A stretch of DNA of 64,000 nt from Persebacter sp965221835. Lineage in GTDB: Bacteria; Pseudomonadota; Gammaproteobacteria; Tethybacterales; Persebacteraceae. Each line of letters opens with the position of its first letter. Position 1 is the first letter of the stretch. A program made the position numbers and the translations under genes. The notes under the pieces are model-generated. The model ran no database searches. It was not told where the DNA came from and saw nothing but the letters and a program-made list of their open reading frames with translations. Shown here piece after piece: positions 52,701-60,761 of the stretch. The stretch lies in the NCBI GenBank assembly GCA_965221835.1, contig OZ244916.1:1364001-1428000 (forward strand). Reading direction: 5' to 3'.

Positions 52701-54869
52701 AATCGTCCCCAGCAACCCATTCAATTGCCGGTCGTTGGATAATCTTTGTTGCGCATTAAAGCCGGCGAGTAAATCGGCAATGCTTATCGCCCTATCCACA
52801 CTTCCGTCCGTTCTGCGCAATTCTACCGCACCGTTGCTTTGCCATCCTTCGTTTCCCGCCGCCCATACCACCACCGCATCCTTGTCGCCGATAACATTCT
52901 CCACATCATTCATCGCATTAAATTGCCATTGCTGAGCAATCAGCGGACCGAAATATGGAATATTTACCAATCTCGTCTGTCCCTGATATGTGCCGATAAC
53001 TGTCGTTCCCAAAAAGCCATAACTGTTGTTGAGAATATGCGCACCGTTTGCTAACGCAAACTGGAACGCGGGAATTTCGTGTTGAAGATTAAAACTAACG
53101 CCGCCGTTCTCGCCCCCTATCCGAATCGGAATCATGGAAACCGAAGGCGCAACTCCATGTACGCTCAAACCATCACGCGCCCCGCCGATAATTCCGGCGA
53201 TAAAAGTACCATGCCCGCTCAAATCTTGAATCGTCCCGTTCGTAAAAAAATCGCGGTAAGCGACAATTCTGCCGCTGTTGCGAAACTCGTTATGCGAAAG
53301 ACGAATTCCCGAATCGATGATAGCGACCGTCGCGCCTTGCCCCCAATAACCACGCTGATAAGCGGCGTCCGCATTAATCCGCCCCAACCCATAGTTGCGA
53401 TTAAATTCGGGAGTCCGATAATTAACCCCGTCTGACGGATTCGGCGGCGGTAACTCGGCAAAGGCGAAAAATCCGTTGTTGTAATAGGCGACCGTGCCAC
53501 GCATGTAATTCGTCATAATCGGCGTGCCTGTCATAATCGTATTCGTCGTTGTTTCCACCACCGTCATCGTGGACGAATAAGTCGTCATCGTCACCGTCGT
53601 CGTTGCGGTCGTTACCAAAAGATAGTTTTCGTACTGCGGCACTTTGGCAACCGTCACCGTCGCCGCCCAAAAATGATATACCGACAAAGTAGCGATAACC
53701 GGCGCATTGCCGCCGTTCAAATTTAAAGTAACAGTCGTAGTCACAACCGTCACCGCCTGCGCAATCGCTTTCGCCCCGTCGCTAAACGACAACGCACCGC
53801 CCGGAAAAGCAGCATTCACCGGTCCCGGTCCGGGCGAATTTTCCGCCAATGTTATCGTCTGCACGCCGTCAACCAAAGCCGTTGGTGCCTGGGTTTTCGT
53901 TATGGTCATCGTTGTCGTTGCCGTCAAAACACCGCCATTTATTGTCGTATTGACAACTTCCCTTAAAGTATTGGTGGTGCGGGACGAATCGGGAACGGAA
54001 GCGGGAATATACGGCGATGGCGAATTTGTAAGCGTAATAGTTACCGTCCCGCCTTCCGGTTCAAAATCTACCAATATGCCGGACGGCGGCGGCACGCCGA
54101 TAGAAATCGTCAACGGCTCCAAAACCGTCATCGCAACTCTCAACGACATCGGATGCCCCGCCGGAACATCGCCCTCGGAGTCCACGCTTATTGTCATAAA
54201 TTCGGTTTCCAACACCACCCCCGTACCGATGGTAATAATCTGCGGCGGCAACACCACTTGCGAACCGTCCGCTTGCGTTATCGTTGTCGCCTCGGTGAAA
54301 TCCCGCACATACATCATCGGTCTGGAATTTTGGTCGTTCAGCGTTATGGTTTGCGCACCCAAAACAGATTCCACCATAGCGGCGGGAATGCTCACGCTTT
54401 GTACGGTCACGCCGATACTTGTCGACACTTGCGCCATAAACGACAATACCGCCCCAATCGCCTGCGGCACAATCACCACCGGCTGCTCCACTTCCGGCGG
54501 CGGCGGCGGCGGCGGCGGTTCCGCCAATCTTTCCTGCAGTTGTTCTAATCTTTCCTGCAGTTGTTTTATGCTTTCTTGCAATTGGTCTATCGTCGTTTGA
54601 CTGTCGGCAATGGCTGCCTGCAAATCTTCAATTGCTTCCGACAACGCTCTCTCTTCCGGCGTAGTTGGTTGCACATCATTTAATGTTTCCATTGCAATAT
54701 CCAAACTTCTCTGCGCCATAGCGCGCACTTCCGCATCGGTAGACGGCGGCGGCGTTTCGGTAGACGGCGCACCACCGCCACCGCCGCCGCCGCATGCGGA
54801 AAGCAATAGCAGCAACGAAAATGTCGCACCGCCAATTGCCGTTTTCCATGTTATTGTGCGCATTTGCAT
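49761..54869 (-). CDS. Lipidated autotransporter with two subtilisin (S8) domains, copy 1
   Basis: 1702 residues. The signal peptide ends in a lipobox (LLLSAC, Cys26) and is followed by a Gly run, a coiled coil (about 65-115) and a Pro8 spacer. A Thr/Val-rich beta region runs to about 470. Next come two S8 protease domains with full triads: Asp519/His553/Ser816 and Asp933/His968/Ser1240. The final 310 or so residues form an autotransporter barrel ending in QF. NalP and SphB1 are known lipidated S8 autotransporters, but with one protease domain. Targets are unknown. The leaderless-type start may be the second ATG (MRTITW), 6 nt after TAAAAT. Confidence 0.88.
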   Translation of the reverse strand: MQMRTITWKTAIGGATFSLLLLLSACGGGGGGGAPSTETPPPSTDAEVRAMAQRSLDIAMETLNDVQPTTPEERALSEAIEDLQAAIADSQTTIDQLQESIKQLQERLEQLQERLAEPPPPPPPPEVEQPVVIVPQAIGAVLSFMAQVSTSIGVTVQSVSIPAAMVESVLGAQTITLNDQNSRPMMYVRDFTEATTITQADGSQVVLPPQIITIGTGVVLETEFMTISVDSEGDVPAGHPMSLRVAMTVLEPLTISIGVPPPSGILVDFEPEGGTVTITLTNSPSPYIPASVPDSSRTTNTLREVVNTTINGGVLTATTTMTITKTQAPTALVDGVQTITLAENSPGPGPVNAAFPGGALSFSDGAKAIAQAVTVVTTTVTLNLNGGNAPVIATLSVYHFWAATVTVAKVPQYENYLLVTTATTTVTMTTYSSTMTVVETTTNTIMTGTPIMTNYMRGTVAYYNNGFFAFAELPPPNPSDGVNYRTPEFNRNYGLGRINADAAYQRGYWGQGATVAIIDSGIRLSHNEFRNSGRIVAYRDFFTNGTIQDLSGHGTFIAGIIGGARDGLSVHGVAPSVSMIPIRIGGENGGVSFNLQHEIPAFQFALANGAHILNNSYGFLGTTVIGTYQGQTRLVNIPYFGPLIAQQWQFNAMNDVENVIGDKDAVVVWAAGNEGWQSNGAVELRRTDGSVDRAISIADLLAGFNAQQRLSNDRQLNGLLGTIRITVQETGAVLRIPESGSDFYALFPHYYPQLTDRWLAVVAINENENSLWYGRIGHGSNGCGDAKFWCISAPGANITSAGIASDSAYSAGNGTSYAAPHVSGALAVLKSRLPNMPMSVVRALLLRTADDLGAEGVDDDYGWGLVNLARAVTMQGSVSIADSTIFLPPPNPSNGVNYRNNEFNRNYGLGRINADAAYQRGYWGQSVTVGVLDTGMLTSHVDLRDNIVEGFNVLKNNNAIDDPFGIGHGTAVGGVIAAMRNSLAGSAQGVAPQAKLMPLQFGDDFGNLVGDSNAAIRHALAHNVRIINNSWGTVQRVVGKYRGGNALWHAYIPDTTPLSNSRYSNLAAEVRGKDTVLVWAAGNGGWNSENGLIRLCLNLKDGFTNRPCSNGYGAATQQDFINNFVSENFVSPSYTYTLTSRVAGERVFTRTPVTLRGIGAISNLNIARNYTDPNARLPIAHPELTDRWLVAVATDENDKITNFSNGCGDTKFWCLAAPGVNISTTSGADNNRYGNYAGTSFAAPHVSGALAILKSRLPNMPMSVVRALLLRTAEDLGAEGVDDVYGWGLVDLQKAVTVQGNVELAVDKEPQGGGIGTGNGNGVRLMDARIDLPESFAALRGRLSDISVAVSVFGNAHYNTALESIAQVSSTSATLGAAAADMLLPDNDNRFSAGIFFAATDESEFRYAGLDAALPFAGEWRLRHDFCGEECEESVWKEWNTFADGEGGTPFFAEGRESFMLEKRGEGLRPFASFSGEVHGEDRLQYRQFGLRWTGGGEWLSFSAEVSEIRESESFLGASFGELGDTSAKTHQGRLLLRGGIGGGWEGFAFYERARGEVEISGGEFLQDISDLQAWGWKAGLQRAHLLTGGDKFRFSFGRKTTVRRGEAALRYSRAVCSDGTAGDCFSEAAFGDVKGAPEIYTKREQEVRLENRELDLSSLSDLILSAGYSSRLLSDGEFSLGLEYNTASRKSAMSAQLRIQF

Positions 54870-55232
54870 ATTTTACTCAATTTATTCAATTTATCAAACG
54901 CCGCAAAAAACGGATGCAACTTTTTTCTTAAAACTGAATCCGGAGTTGCGCGGATATTGCGCTTTTGCGCGATGCAACTTTTTTCTTAAAATTGAATCCG
55001 AAACTTTATTCAATTTATCAAACGCCGCAAAACGGATGCAACTTTTTTTCTTAAAATTGAATCCGAAACTGTGCGGACATTGCACTTTTGCGCGATGCAA
55101 CTTTTTCTTAAAACTGAATCCGAAACTTTATTCAATTTATAAAATGCCGCAAAAAACGAACGCAACTTTTTTTCTTAAAACTGCATCCGAAACAGCTGCG
55201 GAAATATGCCAGTATCGTTTTTTATTAGATCG
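54870..55232. repeat. Array repeating the autotransporter 3' terminus (second array)
   Basis: 363 bp between two autotransporter genes, with five blocks containing the GAATCCGAAACT or GAATCCGGAGTT family. It ends with a segment (around 55200-55232) almost identical to 49481-49517. Same length as the third array. Confidence 0.85.
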
Positions 55233-58200
55233 CTAAAACTGAATCCGAAACTGCGCGGATATTGCGCTTTTGCGCGATGCGGTGTTATATTCCAAACCCA
55301 AAGAAAATTCGCCGTCCGATAATAGGCGCGATGAATAACCTGCCGACAATATCAAATCCGACAACGATGATAAATCCAATTCGCGATTTTCCAATCGCAC
55401 TTCTTGTTCCCGTTTTGTGTATATTTCCGGTGCGCCTTTTACATCGCCGAACGCCGCTTCGCTAAAACAATCGCCCGCCGTGCCATCCGAACAAACCGCA
55501 CGACTATATCGCAATGCCGCTTCGCCTCGCCGCACCGTCGTCTTTCGCCCGAACGAAAAACGAAACTTGTCGCCGCCCGTCAATAAATGCGCACGCTGCA
55601 ATCCCGCTTTCCATCCCCACGCCTGCAAATCCGAAACATCTTGCAAAAACTCGCCGCCCGATATTTCCACTTCGCCACGCGCCCTTTCATAAAATGCAAA
55701 ACCCTCCCAGCCGCCGCCGATGCCGCCTCGCAAAAGCAATCGCCCTTGATGTGTTTTCGCCGATGTGTCGCCCAACTCGCCAAATGATGCACCCAAAAAA
55801 CTTTCATTTTCTCTTATTTCCGATAACTCCGCCGAAAACGATAAACCTTCGCCGCCGCCCGTCCAACGCAATCCAAACTGACGATATTGCAATCTATCTT
55901 CGCCGTGAACTTCGCCGCTAAATGATGCAAACGGACGCAATCCTTCGCCGCGTTTTTCTAACATAAAACTCTCGCGACCTTCTGCAAAAAATGGTGTGCC
56001 GCCTTCGCCGTCCGCAAATGTATTCCATTCTTTCCACACCGATTCTTCGCATTCTTCGCCGCAAAAATCATGCCGCAAACGCCATTCGCCCGCAAACGGC
56101 AACGCCGCATCCAATCCTGCATAACGAAACGCGTTTTCGTCCGTTGCCGCAAAAAATATTCCCGCCGAAAAACGATTGTCATTGTCCGGCAACAACATAT
56201 CCGCCGCCGCCGCACCGAGAGTCGCCGAAGTTGATGACACCTGCGCAATGCTTTCCAACGCCGTGTTGTAATGCGCATTTCCGAAAACCGAAACCGCTAC
56301 CGAAATGTCCGACAATCGCCCGCGCAATGCCGCAAAACTTTCCGGTAAATCAATTCGCGCATCCATTAAACGCACGCCGTTGCCGTTGCCGGTTCCGGTA
56401 CCGATTCCGCCGCTTTGCGGTTCTTTGTCAACTGCCAACTCCACATTGCCTTGCACCGTCACCGCTTTTTGCAAATCCACCAAACCCCAGCCATAAACAT
56501 CGTCCACGCCTTCCGCCCCAAGATCATCCGCCGTGCGCAACAATAACGCACGCACCACCGACATCGGCATATTCGGCAAACGACTTTTTAATACCGCCAA
56601 CGCCCCGCTAACATGCGGGGCGGCAAATGAAGTACCGTCATAGTCTTCGTAGCGATTGTTGTCTGCGCCGGAAGTTGTGGAAATGTTAATCCCCGGTGCT
56701 GCAAGACACCAAAATTTTGTGTCGCCGCAACCATTGCTAAAATCCGTAATTTTATCGTTTTCGTCTGTCGCAACCGCCACCAGCCAGCGATCCGTCAATT
56801 CTGGATGCGCGACCGGTAAACGCGCATGCGGACCGGTGATATTGCCCGGAAAAGTATCGCTAAGCTTGCTGCCGCCGCTGGGCGTGGAATATGTCTCGGT
56901 AATCACCGTCGGCGATGCGCCGGGGATTCCCGAAGTCAGCGTATAAGTGTAAATCGCGTTAAACTCTTCAAAATCAAATCCGTTGCGAAAATCTTGTTGC
57001 GATACCCTCACTTCCGTCCCGCATCCCGTTCCGGTGAACGCGCGTTTTAATTCGTCACACAAAATAATTTGGCTGTTTTCGGAATTCCAGCCGCCGTTGC
57101 CCGCCGCCCACACCAGCACCGCATCTTTGCCCCGCACTTCGGCGGCAATCGCGTTATAGTTTTCGCCGCCGGGAAAATTAAAATCGGGAATGCGCACATG
57201 ATAGCGTTGTCCGTTGTATGTTCCCACCCTTCCCAGAAACCGCCCCCAACTGTTATTGACGATTTTGACATTGTTGTCAATCGCATGCCGAATTGCCGCC
57301 GTCGAATCTCCGACAAAACGCCCGTAGTTGTCTGCGAGTTGCAGCGGCATCAGTTTCGCTTGCGGTGCAACGCCTTGTGCGGAACCGGCAAGCGTGTTGC
57401 GCACCGCAGCGATTACGCCGCCGACTGCCGTGCCGTGTCCGTCGGGATTGTAAGACCCTATCGGTTCGGTAATCTCGCCGTTATCGGCAAAAAAGTTGTA
57501 GCCCGCCACGATATTGTCGCGCAAATCCACATGCGAAGTAAGCATTCCCGTATCTAATACGCCGACCGTTACGCTTTGTCCCCAATAACCACGCTGATAA
57601 GCGGCGTCCGCATTAATCCGCCCCAGCCCGTAGTTGCGATTAAATTCGTTGTTTATCCGGTAATTCGTTCCGTCCGAAGGATTCGGCGGCGGCAAAGAAA
57701 TCGCGGATGACAATGCGGACGAATCGGCGAGACGCACGGATCCTTGCATCGTCACCGCCCGTTCCAAATTGACGAGTCCCCAGCCGTAATTGTCGTCCAC
57801 CCGTTCGCCCCCCGGCGCAAGATCTTCCGCCGAAAACAGCAACAACGCACGCACCACCGCCATCGGCATATCCGGCAAACGACTTTTTAATACCGCCAAT
57901 GCACCGCTAACATACGGGGCGGCAAACGAAGTACCGTTCCAGTAGCGATAGTCGGAGTTGTGATCAATATCGGCGGAATAGATATTTTGCCCCGGTGCGG
58001 CAATGCACCAAAACTTCGCATCGCCGCAACCGTTACTGCCGCTCCAAAGGGGCGAATTTTCATTATCGTTTGTCGCAACAACCGCCAGCCAGCGGTCGGT
58101 CAGTTGCGGATAATAATGCGGAAAAAGCGAGTAAAAATCGCTACCCGTTTCGGGAATTCCCAAAACGGCACCCGTATTCGGCACCGTGATTCGTATCGTA

Positions 58201-60398
58201 CTTAGCAATCCGCTCAATCCGCCCAAATAACGCCCGTCCCCGTTTTGCAACAAACTTTGCGCGGTAAATCCGGCGACCAAATCCGAAATGCTGACTACAC
58301 TGACAGGAGTTCTCTGTGTGTTATACAACAACACCGAACCGCCGCTTTGCCATCCTTCGTTGCCCGCCGCCCACACCAACACCGCATCCGCGTCTTCCAC
58401 AGTGCGCGTCACACTTCTCATTCGATTAAATTGCCATGAAAACTGAATCAACGGACCGAAATACGGCATCTCCACCAGCCGCTCCTGGCTCTGATATGTA
58501 CCTAACAATGTTATGGGCACCAGTCCGTAACTGTTGTTAAGAATATGCGCGCCGTTATTTAGCGCGAAATTGAATGCGGCTTGCTCGTGACTAACATCAA
58601 AACTCAGATCATCGCGCGCCGATCCCCCTATCCGAATCGGAATCATGGAAACCGAAGGCGCGACTCCATGTATTCCCTGCCCGTCGCGCGCCCCGCCGAT
58701 GATTCCGGCGATAAAAGTGCCGTGTCCGTGCGCATCCTGAATGCCCGGTCTGCCGGTAAGAAAATCGCGAGAATTGACAATCCTGCCGCTGTTGCGAAAC
58801 TCGTTATGCGAAAGGCGAATTCCCGTGTCTATGATGGCGACCGTCGCGCCTTGTCCCCAATAACCACGCTGATAAGCGGCGTCCGCGTTTATCCTATCCA
58901 GCCCGTATTTTCCGTTGACAAATCTTCCGCCAAATTCGGGAGTCCGATAATTAACCCCGTTTGACGGATTCGGCGGCGGTAACTCGGCAAAGGCGAAAAA
59001 TCCGTTGTTGTAATAAGCGACCGTGCCACGCATGTAATTTGTCATAATCGGTGTGCCTGTCATAATCGTATTCGTCGTTGTTTCCACCACCGTCATCGTG
59101 GACGAATAAGTCGTCATCGTCACCGTCGTCGTTGCGGTCGTTACCAAAAGATAGTTTTCGTACTGCGGTACTTTGGCAACCGTCACCGTCGCCGCAAAAA
59201 AATGATATACCGACAGCGTAGCGATAACCGGCGCATTGCCGCCGTTCAAATTTAAAGTAACAGTTGTGGTCACAACCGTCACCGCCTGCGCAATCGCTTT
59301 CGCCCTGTCGCTAAACGACAACGCACCGCCCGGAAAAGCAGCATTCACCGGTCCCGGTCCGGGCGAATTTTCCGCCAGCGTTATCGTCTGCACGCCGTCA
59401 ACCAAAGCCGTTGGTGCCTGGGTTTCCGTTATCGTTATCGTCATCGTTGCCGTCAAAACACCGCCGTTTATTGTCGTATTGACAACTTCCCTTAAAGTAT
59501 TAGTGGTGCGGGACGAATCGGGAACGGAAGCGGGAATATATGGCGATGGCGAATTTGTAAGCGTAATAGTTACCGTACCGCCTTTCGGTTCAAAATCTAC
59601 CAATATGCCAGACGGCGGCGACACGCCGATAGGAATCGTCAACGACACCAAAGTCATCAGCGCAACTCTCAGCGACATCGGATGCCCCGCCGGAACATCG
59701 TCCTCGGAGTTCACGCTTATTGTCATAAATTCGGTTTCCAACACCACCCCCGTACCGATGGTGATAATCTGCGGCGGCAATACCACTTGCGAACCGTCCG
59801 CTTGCGTTATCGTTGTCGCCTCGGTGAAATCCCGCACATACATCATCGGTCTGGAATTTTGGTCGTTCAATGTTATGGTTTGCGCACCCAAAATAGATTC
59901 CACCATAGCGGCGGGAATGCTCACGCTTTGTACGGTTACGCCGACACTTGTCGACACTTGTGCCATAAACGACAATACCGCCCCAATCGCCTGCGGCACA
60001 ATCACCACCGGCTGCTCCACTTCCGGCGGCGGCGGCGGCGGCGGCGGTTCCTCCAATCTTTCCTGCAGTTGTTCTAATCTTTCCTCCAGTTGTTTTATGC
60101 TTTCTTGCAATTGGTCTATCGTCGTTTGACTGTCGGCAATGGCTGCCCGCAAATCTTCAATTGCTTCCGACAACGCTCTCTCTTCCGGCGTAGTTGGTTG
60201 CACATCATTTAATGTTTCCATTGCAATATCCAAACTTCTCTGCGCCATAGCGCGCACTTCCGCATCGGTAGACGGCGGCGGTGTTTCGGTAGACGGCGCA
60301 CCACCACCGCCACCGCCGCCGCATGCGGAAAGCAATAGCAGCAACGAAAATGTCGCACCGCCAATTGCCGTTTTCCATGTTATTGTGCGCATTTGCAT
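55233..60398 (-). CDS. Lipidated autotransporter with two subtilisin (S8) domains, copy 2
   Basis: 1721 residues, same plan as copy 1: lipobox LLLSAC, Gly run, coiled coil, Pro8 spacer, Thr/Val-rich region, two S8 domains and barrel. The triads are Asp524/His559/Ser824 and Asp949/His988/Ser1257. The first 470 and last 450 residues are nearly identical to copy 1. The first protease domain is clearly diverged (RDFLTGRPGIQDAHGHGT, NIYSADIDHNSDYRYWNG), so substrate range may differ. No disrupted motif was seen. Confidence 0.88.
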   Translation of the reverse strand: MQMRTITWKTAIGGATFSLLLLLSACGGGGGGGAPSTETPPPSTDAEVRAMAQRSLDIAMETLNDVQPTTPEERALSEAIEDLRAAIADSQTTIDQLQESIKQLEERLEQLQERLEEPPPPPPPPEVEQPVVIVPQAIGAVLSFMAQVSTSVGVTVQSVSIPAAMVESILGAQTITLNDQNSRPMMYVRDFTEATTITQADGSQVVLPPQIITIGTGVVLETEFMTISVNSEDDVPAGHPMSLRVALMTLVSLTIPIGVSPPSGILVDFEPKGGTVTITLTNSPSPYIPASVPDSSRTTNTLREVVNTTINGGVLTATMTITITETQAPTALVDGVQTITLAENSPGPGPVNAAFPGGALSFSDRAKAIAQAVTVVTTTVTLNLNGGNAPVIATLSVYHFFAATVTVAKVPQYENYLLVTTATTTVTMTTYSSTMTVVETTTNTIMTGTPIMTNYMRGTVAYYNNGFFAFAELPPPNPSNGVNYRTPEFGGRFVNGKYGLDRINADAAYQRGYWGQGATVAIIDTGIRLSHNEFRNSGRIVNSRDFLTGRPGIQDAHGHGTFIAGIIGGARDGQGIHGVAPSVSMIPIRIGGSARDDLSFDVSHEQAAFNFALNNGAHILNNSYGLVPITLLGTYQSQERLVEMPYFGPLIQFSWQFNRMRSVTRTVEDADAVLVWAAGNEGWQSGGSVLLYNTQRTPVSVVSISDLVAGFTAQSLLQNGDGRYLGGLSGLLSTIRITVPNTGAVLGIPETGSDFYSLFPHYYPQLTDRWLAVVATNDNENSPLWSGSNGCGDAKFWCIAAPGQNIYSADIDHNSDYRYWNGTSFAAPYVSGALAVLKSRLPDMPMAVVRALLLFSAEDLAPGGERVDDNYGWGLVNLERAVTMQGSVRLADSSALSSAISLPPPNPSDGTNYRINNEFNRNYGLGRINADAAYQRGYWGQSVTVGVLDTGMLTSHVDLRDNIVAGYNFFADNGEITEPIGSYNPDGHGTAVGGVIAAVRNTLAGSAQGVAPQAKLMPLQLADNYGRFVGDSTAAIRHAIDNNVKIVNNSWGRFLGRVGTYNGQRYHVRIPDFNFPGGENYNAIAAEVRGKDAVLVWAAGNGGWNSENSQIILCDELKRAFTGTGCGTEVRVSQQDFRNGFDFEEFNAIYTYTLTSGIPGASPTVITETYSTPSGGSKLSDTFPGNITGPHARLPVAHPELTDRWLVAVATDENDKITDFSNGCGDTKFWCLAAPGINISTTSGADNNRYEDYDGTSFAAPHVSGALAVLKSRLPNMPMSVVRALLLRTADDLGAEGVDDVYGWGLVDLQKAVTVQGNVELAVDKEPQSGGIGTGTGNGNGVRLMDARIDLPESFAALRGRLSDISVAVSVFGNAHYNTALESIAQVSSTSATLGAAAADMLLPDNDNRFSAGIFFAATDENAFRYAGLDAALPFAGEWRLRHDFCGEECEESVWKEWNTFADGEGGTPFFAEGRESFMLEKRGEGLRPFASFSGEVHGEDRLQYRQFGLRWTGGGEGLSFSAELSEIRENESFLGASFGELGDTSAKTHQGRLLLRGGIGGGWEGFAFYERARGEVEISGGEFLQDVSDLQAWGWKAGLQRAHLLTGGDKFRFSFGRKTTVRRGEAALRYSRAVCSDGTAGDCFSEAAFGDVKGAPEIYTKREQEVRLENRELDLSSLSDLILSAGYSSRLLSDGEFSLGLEYNTASRKSAISAQFRIQF

Positions 60399-60761
60399 AT
60401 TTTACTCAATTTATTCAATTTATCAAATTCCGCAAAAAACGAACGCAACTTTTTTCTTAAAATTGAATCCGGAGTTGCGCAGATATTGCGCTTTTGCGCG
60501 ATGCAACTTTTTTTCTTAAAACTGAATCCGAAACTTTATTCAATTTATCAAATGCCGCAAAACGAACGCAACTTTTTTCTTAAAATTGAATCCGAAACTG
60601 CGCGGATATTGCGCTTTTGCGCGATGCAACTTTTTCTTAAAATTGAATCCGAAACTTTATTCAATTTATCAAACGCCGCAAAAAACGAACGCAACTTTTT
60701 TCTTAAAAATTGAATCCGAAACTGCGCGGATATTGCGCTTTTGCGCGATGCAACTTTTTTC
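60399..60761. repeat. Array repeating the autotransporter 3' terminus (third array)
   Basis: 363 bp with five blocks alternating the two linker types, between the second and third autotransporter genes. Confidence 0.85.

Noticed and set aside
53707..54600. 297-codon plus-strand frame opposite the first autotransporter (and its twin at 59236-60129)
   Set aside because: It arises opposite low-complexity Thr/Val, Pro and Gly codons; no start signal or family match.
49481..60761. Regularly spaced repeats that could be taken for CRISPR arrays
   Set aside because: The segments between repeats are themselves repeated, the repeats match the autotransporter 3' end, and there are no cas genes.
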